Below, piece by piece: positions 1 through 7,948 of a DNA stretch of 12,245 nt (position 1 is its first letter; every line of letters begins with the position of its first letter). The notes below the pieces were generated by a model. That model did not search any database. It saw nothing but the letters and a program-made list of their open reading frames with translations, and was not told where the DNA came from. The DNA is from JBCCKC01 sp039182435. Its GTDB lineage: Bacteria; Verrucomicrobiota; Verrucomicrobiia; Opitutales; Coraliomargaritaceae. The translations under genes were made by a program, and so were the position numbers. The stretch spans positions 1 through 12,245 of the forward strand of contig JBCDCC010000061.1 in assembly GCA_039182435.1 (NCBI GenBank), given 5' to 3'.

Positions 1-1116
1 CGAAAGAAGCCCCAGGCTCCCAGTCAAACATAGCAGGCACATCGCGACGCCGTTCAGCAACGAGTAACCAGCCCTAGCGCCGATCTGCTTCATCCCCAGA
101 TGCCCGATGAAAAGCGTTGTCGGAAAGGGCGAGCCCAGACCCGCCGTCAGCAAGGAGCCCAAGCCATTCACAATTAAAGTCGGTCGCGGCTCAAAATCAT
201 CACCCGCCGCCGAAGCCGCCTCGATCACCTGCATCGAGCCCACCACATTGATCAGTCCCATCGGCAAAATGATCGCTGCATAAGCAATCATCTCCCGCCA
301 AGCCCCCAGAGCTTCCAAGCCGTAGGGCGCTGGCAAATACAAACCTAACTCCAAGCTGGTCCCCGTCATCGCATCAATCGGACTCCGGTAGCCCAACCAA
401 TGGGTCACCCAAGCCACAGAGACCCCCAACACGAGCACGATAAAACCACCCGGTATATTCCCCTTCAGCCGAACGCCCCCATAAAAGAAATACAAAGTAA
501 GCAACAAGGTAGGTATCCCGATCTCAGGGTAAGCGTAAGCACGGAAACAATAGTCCGCCGCAATGAAAAAGATCCCGATCGCCGCCAAGGCCGCCAGCAG
601 CGCCGCGCGAGGCGTCACTCGCCGCAAGTATTGCAGGCAGAACGAGCCGATCACTTCTATCAAGCCAGAACCCATACAAGCGACCACCCCCGCCTTCCAC
701 GCAATCAGATCCGCCTCCTCCTTCGTCAATCCCTTGCTCAACGCGATCTGCTGCGCCGGCAGCATGACATAAAAGATGAAGAAGAAAATCGGCAGCAAAT
801 TGATGCCGTAAGGCATCGCGGTGACATCATCCCGCCCAAGCTGCTGCCCCATCAGACGCGCCTGCCGCGCATAGAAAATATTTCCAAAAAGCAGCCCGAC
901 CGCCATCGCTGGCAAGACCCGCTCTGCGATCATCTGCGCCTCAAAACCCAGCACGAAAATAGTCAGGTTGATGATCAGCAGCAAGTTGATAAAGTTATTC
1001 AGCCCAAGCGCAAAAAACCCATCAAAATCACCTTTCACCAACCATTTCACAGAACGCGCTGCAGCAGAAGGAGGACCAAATCCGCAAGCGTGGCCCGCCT
1101 CCTGCTTGCCGTTCAT
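1..1116 (-). CDS. NCS2/AzgA-like nucleobase permease, 3' end cut by the window edge
   Basis: This is an inner-membrane permease, probably importing a purine base such as xanthine, guanine or adenine by proton symport. The minus strand is open for 372 codons to the window edge with no stop. The translation is very hydrophobic, with about eight to nine membrane segments visible. It carries a WLVKGDFDGFF start block (residues 25-35) followed by a long hydrophobic helix, an AMPYGIN segment (100-106), and a GLGSPFPTTLFIGHLG segment (326-341). The last aligns in my reading with the GTSTTTTYIES region of AzgA-type NCS2 permeases. About 100 or more C-terminal residues are missing. The start is uncertain. 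The ATG at 1116 abuts the ATG of the divergent gene, while a GTG at 1050 sits just before the conserved block and may be the true start. The substrate is inferred from family and neighbours. Codons are unusually rich in GCG, GGG, CTG and TTG compared with plus-strand genes. Confidence 0.85.
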   Translation of the reverse strand, partial: MNGKQEAGHACGFGPPSAAARSVKWLVKGDFDGFFALGLNNFINLLLIINLTIFVLGFEAQMIAERVLPAMAVGLLFGNIFYARQARLMGQQLGRDDVTAMPYGINLLPIFFFIFYVMLPAQQIALSKGLTKEEADLIAWKAGVVACMGSGLIEVIGSFCLQYLRRVTPRAALLAALAAIGIFFIAADYCFRAYAYPEIGIPTLLLTLYFFYGGVRLKGNIPGGFIVLVLGVSVAWVTHWLGYRSPIDAMTGTSLELGLYLPAPYGLEALGAWREMIAYAAIILPMGLINVVGSMQVIEAASAAGDDFEPRPTLIVNGLGSLLTAGLGSPFPTTLFIGHLGMKQIGARAGYSLLNGVAMCLLCLTGSLGLLS

Positions 1117-2181
1117 ATGATCGCATCCATTCGCGCACTCTCAATGCTGCTCATTGCACTCGGGTTAACCACCTCAAACGCCGCTGCCGAAGCGACCAAA
1201 GAAGTCAGAGTCGTCATCGTGACGCTTTTCGAACAAGGCGAAGACATCGGCGACAAACCCGGCGAGTTTCAACTCTGGGCTGAGCGACTTCCACTCCCCG
1301 AAGTCATCGAGCTCCCCCATGGCAATCGCGACCTGCGCTGGAATCAAGAGCTTGGCGTGCTCGGCATGGTCACCGGGATCGGCACCGCCAAAGCAGCCGC
1401 CAGCGTGACCGCCGTCGCTCTGGATCCACGCTTCGATTTCTCAAATGCCTACTGGCTCCTCGTTGGCATCGCCGGGTTCGACCCCGAGGACGCCTCACTC
1501 GCCAGCACTTGCTGGGTAGACTGGGTCGTTGATGGCGACCTCTCCCATACAATCGACATCCGCGAAGCACCCGAAGGCTGGCCGACCGGCCGCTTCCCCT
1601 TTCGCGCCAAGAAACCCTATCAACAACCGCGTCCCGCGAGTGAAGGCTCCGTCTTTCAACTGAACGAGCAGCTAACCGACTGGGCCTATGAGATGACAAA
1701 AGGTATTCAACTTACGGATACCGAAGCCCTTCAAAAGCGCCGCGCCCTCCATACCGACTTCGAAAAAGCAATGGAGCCCCCCTTCGTCACCAAAGGCAGC
1801 TACCTCGCCGCCATGAATTACTGGCACGGAACCATCGAAAACGAATGGGCCAACAAGTGGGTCGCATACTGGACCGACGGCGAAGGCGAATTTGTGGCCT
1901 CCGCGATGGAAGGCAGCGGAATGATGATCGCGATGGAGTTCCTCGATCAGGCAGACATCGTTGACCGCAACCGCGTCATGATGCTCCGCGCCGCGAGCAA
2001 CTTCACCATGCAATGGCCGGGAGCCACCGCCATCCAAAGCAAGCGCGGCGAGTCCATCGGCAGTTACTCCGCCTTCATCCCATCTCTCGAAAGCGCCTAC
2101 GCAACCGCCAGCCCAGTCGTGCGCGAGATTTCCAGCGGTTGGGACGTCTATAAAAATACCCTTCCCGGCACTAAGGAGTAG
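1117..2181 (+). CDS. Exported purine nucleoside permease (NUP)-family protein
   Basis: This 354-residue protein resembles the NUP family, named after the Candida purine nucleoside permease. The family is related to nucleoside phosphorylases, so it may bind or cleave nucleosides rather than form a channel. Residues 1-24 form a Sec signal peptide (basic start, hydrophobic MLLIALGL core, ending NAAAEA), placing the protein in the periplasm. Phosphorylase-like elements are visible: the first strand RVVIVTLFE (31-39), MVTGIGTAKAAAS (84-96), LLVGIAGFDPEDASLAS (114-130), and a late AMEGSGMMIAMEF segment matching the substrate-binding glutamate region. The length fits the family. An in-frame GTG at 1090 would lengthen the signal peptide and has an AAGGAGGA box at 1068-1075, but that spacing (14 bases) is long. 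The open frame further upstream is antisense to the permease and is not believed. The next gene starts 29 bases downstream, so the two are probably cotranscribed. Confidence 0.85.
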   Translation: MIASIRALSMLLIALGLTTSNAAAEATKEVRVVIVTLFEQGEDIGDKPGEFQLWAERLPLPEVIELPHGNRDLRWNQELGVLGMVTGIGTAKAAASVTAVALDPRFDFSNAYWLLVGIAGFDPEDASLASTCWVDWVVDGDLSHTIDIREAPEGWPTGRFPFRAKKPYQQPRPASEGSVFQLNEQLTDWAYEMTKGIQLTDTEALQKRRALHTDFEKAMEPPFVTKGSYLAAMNYWHGTIENEWANKWVAYWTDGEGEFVASAMEGSGMMIAMEFLDQADIVDRNRVMMLRAASNFTMQWPGATAIQSKRGESIGSYSAFIPSLESAYATASPVVREISSGWDVYKNTLPGTKE

Positions 2182-2210
2182 GCTGCAACCAACTGAGCGA
2201 AGACATCCGC

Positions 2211-2894
2211 ATGAAACCTTCCGAGACTAAGTTCTGCATCCTGCTCGGCATCTATGTCGGCTTCTGGGGCATGCTTCAGTCGATCACGGTAAAGCTCGTT
2301 CCGCTCGATATGTCTGCCATCGGCCTCGGCATGCTCGCCTTCAGCTATGGCTCCTTTGCCCACGGCTTCACCTTCCCCTGCACCGATGCAGTGGCCGAGG
2401 TCTGGGGCGCGAAACGCGCCCGACTCATGGTCTACCTCGGGATGTCCGTCTACATCATAGCGACCCTACTCATTTATATCGCGACCCTCCTTCCCCCCGC
2501 CGATGGCTGGCCCCACAACGAGGCTTATAAATCACTCTTCGCCGCCGCGCCACGTATCGTTCTCGGTTCAATGATCGCCACCGTCTTCGCCCAGCTCTGG
2601 GACATCTTTGTCTTCGAATGGGTCAAAAAACGCACAGGCGAGCGCTATCTCTGGCTTCGAAACAACGTCTCCACCCTCGGCTCGCAACTCTTCGATACCG
2701 TCATTTTCTACACCATCGGCTTTTACGGAATCATTCCCAACGACGTCCTGCCCAAGCTGGTCATCGGCTCCTACCTACTGAAAATCCTCGTCGCCGTCAT
2801 CGACACCCCGGTCGTCTACCTCGTAGTCAAATGGCTCACCGGCAGCTGGACCGCGAAGGGTGATATTGATCAGCCTCAGGCCCAGAAATCCTGA
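2211..2894 (+). CDS. Queuosine-precursor transporter (YhhQ/VUT family)
   Basis: This 227-residue integral membrane protein belongs to the VUT/YhhQ (QPTR) family. Characterised members import the 7-deazaguanine bases preQ0 and preQ1 used to make queuosine in tRNA. About six membrane helices are visible. Family landmarks are FPCTDAVAEVWG (55-66), a helix ending AQLWDIFVFEWVKK (127-140), and LWLRNNVSTLGSQLFDT (147-163). The charged and polar residues inside these helices are typical of the family and likely line the substrate site. Length is normal. The start at 2211 follows the NUP-like gene by 29 bases, with only a weak GCGAAGA box upstream. The 3' end overlaps the convergent deaminase gene by 19 bases. 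Substrate specificity cannot be read from sequence. Neighbouring purine genes make another purine-like substrate possible. Confidence 0.9.
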   Translation: MKPSETKFCILLGIYVGFWGMLQSITVKLVPLDMSAIGLGMLAFSYGSFAHGFTFPCTDAVAEVWGAKRARLMVYLGMSVYIIATLLIYIATLLPPADGWPHNEAYKSLFAAAPRIVLGSMIATVFAQLWDIFVFEWVKKRTGERYLWLRNNVSTLGSQLFDTVIFYTIGFYGIIPNDVLPKLVIGSYLLKILVAVIDTPVVYLVVKWLTGSWTAKGDIDQPQAQKS

Positions 2895-3346
2895 TGCAAT
2901 TTTAGGATCTCCGACTCGAGCTCCTTTACCGGGCCGATCACCTCGACAGATTTCTGCCCTGCCGCCAGCACCGTTCGGCATGGTAAGGCGAAGGTTGGAT
3001 TCTCCTCGTGATCCCCAGTCAGACTGAGCAGCGCGTCCTCCGTCGCCCCATAGACGATTCGCCCGATATTCGCCCAATAAATCGTCCCCGTGCACATCAC
3101 ACAGGGCTCAAAATTCGTCACCAAGCTACATTTCCAGAGAAAGTCTTCGTCGTAACGCTCCGCCGCCGCGCGGGCCAACTCACTCTCCGCGTGCTTTACC
3201 GTGCTCACATTCCCCTGCTCCATTAGCACTTCCTCCGCATCCGGTCCGATCAAGACCGCACCGAATGGATGCTTCCCTCCCTCCATCACACGCTGCGCCA
3301 CCTGATTGGCCGCCCGGAGTGCTTTTATAATCTGCTCTTCAGTCAT
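2876..3346 (-). CDS. Zinc-dependent nucleobase/nucleoside deaminase (CDA fold, COG0590-like)
   Basis: This 156-residue cytosolic enzyme of the cytidine/deoxycytidylate deaminase superfamily probably deaminates a purine or pyrimidine base by zinc-activated water. The zinc and catalytic motif HAES (histidine ligand plus proton-shuttle glutamate) lies near residue 52, and the second zinc motif EPCVMC near residue 80 gives the two cysteine ligands. These are followed by TGTIYWANIGRIVYGA, the usual substrate-side helix and strand. The C-terminal tail ending LHQDFWA resembles guanine-deaminase-like members, whose tail covers the active site. The preferred start is the ATG at 3346, because an upstream TTG at 3382 adds 12 residues (including WLCW) with no family support. 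The substrate is unknown; guanine or a related base is a guess from the purine-transport neighbours. It is convergent with the VUT gene (19-base overlap) and divergent from the TPR operon (118-base spacer). Confidence 0.85.
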   Translation of the reverse strand: MTEEQIIKALRAANQVAQRVMEGGKHPFGAVLIGPDAEEVLMEQGNVSTVKHAESELARAAAERYDEDFLWKCSLVTNFEPCVMCTGTIYWANIGRIVYGATEDALLSLTGDHEENPTFALPCRTVLAAGQKSVEVIGPVKELESEILKLHQDFWA

Positions 3347-3464
3347 CGAAATCCAGCACAGCCATTCGCAGGCCAATTCCAAACCCAGAATCTATCGCTT
3401 TCCCCAAAAACGAAGCCCTTTCGTATCGCCAATCGTGCGGCACTCATTTTGCTTTGATTCATAC

Positions 3465-6323
3465 ATGCGCAGCCTCTCATACACTGCCCCGCGCACTCGA
3501 CTACAGGTCCTTCGCTTTCTGGCTGTATGCCTGCTACTGCCCTTTTCTTTGCTCGCAGCCACTCTCCAAGAGCAGCTCGATCAGGCCGTGGCCGCGTTCA
3601 CCGGCGGCGATTACCTCACCGCCTACTGGCAATTTGAAGGCATCGAGCTCGACTACGGCACAGAGCCCGAATTCCTCGACCGCGACTTCCAAAAAACCAT
3701 CTTACCCGTCCGTGCCTACGCAGCCTTGCTCGCCGACCGCCCGACCGACGCCCTAGTCTACTTCGCCGAGCTCCTCGCGAACTACGACACCAGTCCTGGC
3801 ATGCGCGCCTTCGCCCTCTACAACGCAGCCATCGCCCAGTCTCAAACTGGAGGCAATGCCCAAGCCGCTCAAACCTTCCGCAACTTCCGCCTCACCTTCC
3901 CAAAGACGAACGAGGCCGCACTCGCCCTCCTCCAAGAAGCTGATCTCCTCTACCAAGTCGAAGAAGTCGCCCAAGCCAACAAACTCCTCGACACCTTCTA
4001 TCTCTCAGATGCCCCCGAGACTCTCCGGATGCAAGGCCGCTTGCGCGCGCTCCAAAAAGCGGGCGAGCTCGGCGACCTCGCCCGTGCGCAAAAGCTCCTC
4101 TTCGAAACGGATTGGCAGGTCGAGGGTATGCCAGACATCGCTGTGCTCAGTTTCGCCGCCCTCGATGCCGGCGACCTCTTTCTATCCAAAAATGATCCAA
4201 TCAACGCCATCCGCGCCTATCGGCTCACTCTCCCTCACCCAGTCCTTATCGAGAAACAACAAGAGCGACTCTTCGCCACCGAAGCCGCCTACGAAACACA
4301 AGCCCCCTTCGCTTCCAGCATCTGGAAAAGCCACTCACGGCAGCTCATCGCCCGCCTCGCGCGGCAGCTCGAGAGCCTGGAGCGCACTCCCGACTACACC
4401 CCCGGGCTCTACCTACGCACTGGCCAAGCCTACCTCCTCGCCACCCGCTACCGCGAAGCCACCATCCTCTTCCGAGAAGTCGCCCTCAACCCAGACTTCG
4501 ACAAAACCATCCAAGCCGAAGCCCACTACCGATGGATCATCGCGATCTGCGAAGCCTCCGCATGGGAAGAAGCCCGCCAGACCGCACGCAACTTCCTTGA
4601 AAGGCACCCAAATCACGAACTCGCCAATGCCGCCCTCTTCCTCATTGCTCGCGCCTACCAAGGGGAGGGCGATTACCTCGCAGCGATCAACGTGCTCGAC
4701 GAACTCATCGCCAACTACCCCAACGACGCCCAGGCTCCGCGCTGGTATTTCACCCGGGGCTATAACTACAGCGTGCTCGAGCAACAAGCCGACGCCCGCA
4801 CCGACTTCGCCTACGTTCTCGATCAATTCCCCAAGAGCTCACTCGTCGAGCAAGCCGCCCTCTGGCGAGGCCTCACCTACTTCTTTGAGCGCGACTACGA
4901 ACGCAGCCTAGAACTACTCAACGAGCTTAAAAGCACCACGCAAGGCCATCCACTGTATCCAGAAATCAACTACCGTATCGCTAACATCCACTACGCCAGG
5001 CGCGATTACGAAGCCGCGATGGACCAAGCCGATAGATTGATCAAAGACTTCCCCGATCACTATCGAGTGCCTGCCGCTCAAGCGCTAAGGGGCGACATTT
5101 ACATGGGGCTCGGCGAGCTCATCCTCGCCTCGAACGCTTTCAAGAAAGTGCCCTCAGATGCCCCCCAACTCTTCGACTACGCCACCTTTCAAGCCGTCAA
5201 GATCTACCGCGCCCTCGAAGAATACGAACTGCTCCGCGATCATCTAGAGGCTTATGTCGATCGCGACGATGCCGCCGAACGGCCACGGGTCAGCGAAGCG
5301 CTTTACTGGATTGGCTGGTCACTCGAAGAAGAAAATCGAGCCATCGAAGCCTTCCCCATCTTCGAAGCCGCACTTGAACGCTTCGGAAACGACCCAGAAG
5401 CCCGCGCCGTCGGCTCGATCCTCTCCGCCTACGCCAAACTTTACCACAAAACCTACGAGGCGGATACCTCGCCTAGCATCATACCATTCCAGACCTGGCT
5501 CCAGATCCAGAGCGAAAAAAGTTTAAGCGAGGAACAGCTCACCTGGTATGCACGACTCATCCTCTTCACCGCCCAAGAGCAACGTCGGGCCATCGACGAC
5601 GCCACCGCCGAGGCCACCCTGCTCTCCATCCATCGCAACGTCCCACTCGACGATCAAGACGCAGAGAGCCTCAGCGCCATCGGGCTCATCCTCGCCGAGC
5701 GAGGCTACGACTCAGCCGATGACTATTTTGAAGCCATCCTCACCCGCTACCCAAAGCGCTTCGAGCGAGCCGTCGCTTATTATGGCAAAGCCAAGCTCGC
5801 GGTAGCGAACAACTGGCTGACTCAGGCCACCCGCTGGATCGTCTCATTTCTCGAAGAGACGCCAACCCATCCGCTCGCTCCCGACGCACGACTCCTCGCC
5901 GCCGACATACTTATCCAACAGGGTCGCTACGATGGCGCCATCGCCACCCTTCAGGAGATACTCGAGCTCAAGGAAATGCGCGGTCGCCCTCACGCACGCG
6001 CCCTCGCCGGACTCGCTCGCATCGAAACAGAACGTGGCAACCTCAAGCCAGCTGTCGCCTACTGGCAGCGCATCTACACCCTCTACCGCGCCTACCCCGA
6101 GCTGCTCGCACCTGCCTACTGGGAGAGTAGCCTCCTCTTCGAAGCGCTCGGCGATGCCATCGCCGCCCACAACACCGTCAAAGAAATGCTGGCCGACTCT
6201 CGGCTCTCAGAGAGCGAACTCTACACCCTTGCCGAAGACAAGCTACCCGAACTCGCAGACGCCGCTCGCGAGCAAACAGCCCTCGCCAATGCAGCCACCA
6301 TGGAAACGGAGGTCGTTCAATGA
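3465..6323 (+). CDS. Large periplasmic tetratricopeptide-repeat protein
   Basis: This exported protein of 952 residues is built almost entirely of helical TPR-like repeats and probably acts as a scaffold in the periplasm. Residues 1-32 form a signal peptide: basic start, hydrophobic VLRFLAVCLLLPFSLLAA, then TLQEQL. It has no lipobox cysteine, so it is predicted to be soluble. The clearest repeats run from about residue 365 to 570, with motifs such as ALFLIARAYQGEGDYLAAI, ANYPNDAQAPRWYFTRGY and ALWRGLTYFFERDYERSLELL. Each repeat has the small/aromatic spacing of TPRs and a proline before the next helix. Further helical repeats continue to the C-terminus. An in-frame extension upstream to 3306 runs antisense into the deaminase gene and lacks a signal peptide, so the ATG at 3465 is chosen. 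Its stop overlaps the next start (ATGA), implying translational coupling with the second gene and then the ExbB-like channel. No specific family function is recognised. Confidence 0.85.
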   Translation: MRSLSYTAPRTRLQVLRFLAVCLLLPFSLLAATLQEQLDQAVAAFTGGDYLTAYWQFEGIELDYGTEPEFLDRDFQKTILPVRAYAALLADRPTDALVYFAELLANYDTSPGMRAFALYNAAIAQSQTGGNAQAAQTFRNFRLTFPKTNEAALALLQEADLLYQVEEVAQANKLLDTFYLSDAPETLRMQGRLRALQKAGELGDLARAQKLLFETDWQVEGMPDIAVLSFAALDAGDLFLSKNDPINAIRAYRLTLPHPVLIEKQQERLFATEAAYETQAPFASSIWKSHSRQLIARLARQLESLERTPDYTPGLYLRTGQAYLLATRYREATILFREVALNPDFDKTIQAEAHYRWIIAICEASAWEEARQTARNFLERHPNHELANAALFLIARAYQGEGDYLAAINVLDELIANYPNDAQAPRWYFTRGYNYSVLEQQADARTDFAYVLDQFPKSSLVEQAALWRGLTYFFERDYERSLELLNELKSTTQGHPLYPEINYRIANIHYARRDYEAAMDQADRLIKDFPDHYRVPAAQALRGDIYMGLGELILASNAFKKVPSDAPQLFDYATFQAVKIYRALEEYELLRDHLEAYVDRDDAAERPRVSEALYWIGWSLEEENRAIEAFPIFEAALERFGNDPEARAVGSILSAYAKLYHKTYEADTSPSIIPFQTWLQIQSEKSLSEEQLTWYARLILFTAQEQRRAIDDATAEATLLSIHRNVPLDDQDAESLSAIGLILAERGYDSADDYFEAILTRYPKRFERAVAYYGKAKLAVANNWLTQATRWIVSFLEETPTHPLAPDARLLAADILIQQGRYDGAIATLQEILELKEMRGRPHARALAGLARIETERGNLKPAVAYWQRIYTLYRAYPELLAPAYWESSLLFEALGDAIAAHNTVKEMLADSRLSESELYTLAEDKLPELADAAREQTALANAATMETEVVQ
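6308..6313 (+). promoter_or_regulatory. Strong Shine-Dalgarno site (GGAGGT) for the second operon gene
   Basis: The sequence GGAGGT lies inside the 3' end of the TPR gene, six bases before the ATG at 6320. It is the best ribosome binding site in the window, where most starts have weak or no such site. Together with the ATGA stop-start overlap it fixes the downstream start and points to coupled translation. Confidence 0.8.
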
Positions 6324-7225
6324 AGACCCTCTTCCACTACGCACTCTACATTCTCCTGATCCCCCAGTTAAGCCTCGCGGCATTAAGCCCAGAGGAAATT
6401 GTGCGCATCCGCACAGAACTCCGTGAAGCTATCACCCTCCAGCTCAAAAACGGCCAGAGCATACAAGGCTTCCCCACTAATGTATCCGAAAATACAATAC
6501 AGTTGAACGCCGCCGAAGGCGCCGGCGAGATCATCTACCGATTTGAAAAAAACGAGATCCTCGAGATTCAGATGCCAGGCGAGAGCTACAAGTCACTCGC
6601 ACTCGAGTGGGCCGAGTCCGGCCAAGAGACTGCAGCCCTCGATCTCATGGACCTCCTCTACGCCCAGCGAGCTCCACTCATCAGCTATCTCCCACCAGCC
6701 GAGTCCAATTTCTTCATTATCTACACCCAGCTGATCCTCGATTCGCCCAACCCAGCCCGCGCCATCGCTGTGACCGAGCGCCTCAAGCCACAAATCGAGA
6801 ATACCGCAGCCATCGAGGCTATCGACGACGCCATCCTCAAAAGCTACCATATCCTCGAGCTAGACGAGACCGCGACCGAGCTCGCCGAAGCATGGGTCGC
6901 GACACGCAACCCATACGGCGCATCCGCACTCGGCTACTATGTGCTCGGCGTGAATCGGCTCCGCAACGAAGCCTACGAAGAAGCGCTCGACCTCGCCCTG
7001 CGCCCGATCGCTTTCTCCACCCCACTGAAGACGGAGCAACTCGAGCATTGCTACGCACTCGCCATCAGCGCCGCATTCGCCCTGCGCGATCCCGACTACG
7101 CTATCGTTCTCTATGCAGACATGAACAATCGCGGCTTCCGCTGGCCTGCAGAGGAAAAATCACTTCAACCTTACCACGAGAAACTTCTCAAAAAGCTCAA
7201 CACCGATGCATCCACAAATGACTAA
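6320..7225 (+). CDS. Exported protein with N-terminal beta-rich domain and helical repeat C-terminus
   Basis: I do not recognise a named family for this 301-residue protein. Residues 1-20 are a signal peptide (basic MKTLFHY, hydrophobic ALYILLIPQLSLA, cleavage near AAL). Residues about 36-82 alternate beta strands: ITLQLKNGQSIQGF, then TIQLNAAEGAGEIIYRF, then ILEIQMPG. This looks like a small SH3/LSm-like barrel found in Verrucomicrobia and Planctomycetes envelope proteins. The rest (about 88-301) is helical with TPR-like spacing, for example LGYYVLGVNRLRNEAYEEAL and ALAISAAFALRDPDYAIVLY. The gene begins inside the upstream TPR gene (ATGA) with a strong Shine-Dalgarno site, and its end overlaps the ExbB-like gene. 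It is most likely a periplasmic partner of the TPR protein and the channel. This role is inferred from position only. Confidence 0.8.
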   Translation: MKTLFHYALYILLIPQLSLAALSPEEIVRIRTELREAITLQLKNGQSIQGFPTNVSENTIQLNAAEGAGEIIYRFEKNEILEIQMPGESYKSLALEWAESGQETAALDLMDLLYAQRAPLISYLPPAESNFFIIYTQLILDSPNPARAIAVTERLKPQIENTAAIEAIDDAILKSYHILELDETATELAEAWVATRNPYGASALGYYVLGVNRLRNEAYEEALDLALRPIAFSTPLKTEQLEHCYALAISAAFALRDPDYAIVLYADMNNRGFRWPAEEKSLQPYHEKLLKKLNTDASTND

Positions 7226-7928
7226 ACGCCTCCTTGTCCCACTCACATTACTCGGCTACGCGAATCTAGCCTTCGCACAGGAGGAAGCGGACACCGAAGC
7301 CACCGTCGAGAGTTCCGTCAGCCTCTTCGGCCTCATCCAACAAGGCGGCTGGGCCATGTATCCCCTCGGGATCTGCTCACTCGCCATGTTTTTCCTCATC
7401 TTCTACGCATGGAAAGAGACCAACCCGAAGAAGTTCTTCACCAGCTCCCAATGCGAGAAGAGCGCCCCACTCGTAGCAAGTAAAGACTACGAGAGCGCAC
7501 GCAGCGCATTAGCGGCAGACAACACACTACTCGCACGCTCACTCAGCCCGGCCATCAACAAACTCAAACTCAGCCATGAGAAAGCTGAAAACCTCTTCGT
7601 CGAGAATATGGAGGCCGAAGAAAACTCCGTCGGCCAATGGGTCACCTACCTCAACGTCATCGCCTCCGTCGCTCCCATGATCGGGCTACTCGGCACCGTC
7701 AGCGGTATGATCAGCGCATTCCAGACCATAGGCCGAGTCGGCATGGGCCGCCCTGAGCTCCTGGCCGGAAACATCGGTGAAGCCCTCGTCACCACCGCAA
7801 CCGGCCTCGTCATCGGCATCCCCGCCATGATCGGCTACTTTGTGATGCGTAACCGGCTCAACTCCGCCATGATCGCCACCGCTCAAGCGGGCACCGAGAT
7901 CCTCGACGCCTCCCAAGTAGAGGACTAG
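7218..7928 (+). CDS. MotA/TolQ/ExbB-family proton channel subunit
   Basis: This 236-residue inner-membrane protein is of the ExbB/TolQ type, which forms pentameric channels that turn the proton gradient into work on the outer membrane or cell wall. Residues 1-20 look like a signal peptide or extra N-terminal helix (KRLLVPLTLLGYANLAFA). The three family helices follow: MYPLGICSLAMFFLIFYAW (47-65), about 143-165, and about 189-213. The family signature is clear: VASVAPMIGLLGTVSGMI-type residues with P153 and GLLGTV (156-161), then GEALVTTATGLVIGIPA (187-203). Length is normal. Two starts are possible, ATG at 7206 and ATG at 7218. The latter is chosen because it gives a better signal peptide and an 8-base overlap with the preceding stop. 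An ExbD/TolR partner normally follows, but the next gene is a convergent acyltransferase, so the partner must be elsewhere or replaced by the upstream exported proteins. Confidence 0.92.
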   Translation: MTKRLLVPLTLLGYANLAFAQEEADTEATVESSVSLFGLIQQGGWAMYPLGICSLAMFFLIFYAWKETNPKKFFTSSQCEKSAPLVASKDYESARSALAADNTLLARSLSPAINKLKLSHEKAENLFVENMEAEENSVGQWVTYLNVIASVAPMIGLLGTVSGMISAFQTIGRVGMGRPELLAGNIGEALVTTATGLVIGIPAMIGYFVMRNRLNSAMIATAQAGTEILDASQVED

Positions 7929-7948
7929 CTTCGCGAGGAATCATCCGC

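Noticed and set aside
400..1116. Open plus-strand frame continuous with the NUP-like gene, giving a 593-residue product
   Set aside because: The upstream part is antisense to the permease, is low in hydrophobic residues and rich in Arg, Gln and His, and precedes a normal signal peptide at 1117.
3408..3426. Minus-strand hairpin ACGAA/TTCGT followed by a T-run, resembling a terminator
   Set aside because: The stem has only five pairs, mostly A-T, and lies upstream of the deaminase where no minus-strand gene ends.
3306..3464. N-terminal extension of the large TPR protein
   Set aside because: It overlaps the divergent deaminase start and would bury the signal peptide 53 residues into the protein.
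3856..4911. Long alternative plus frame inside the TPR gene
   Set aside because: It is Ser, Pro and Lys rich with no recognisable domain and lies wholly within the TPR coding region.
7929..7948. Search for a terminator between the ExbB-like and acyltransferase genes
   Set aside because: The 20-base gap holds no stable stem or T-run on either strand.
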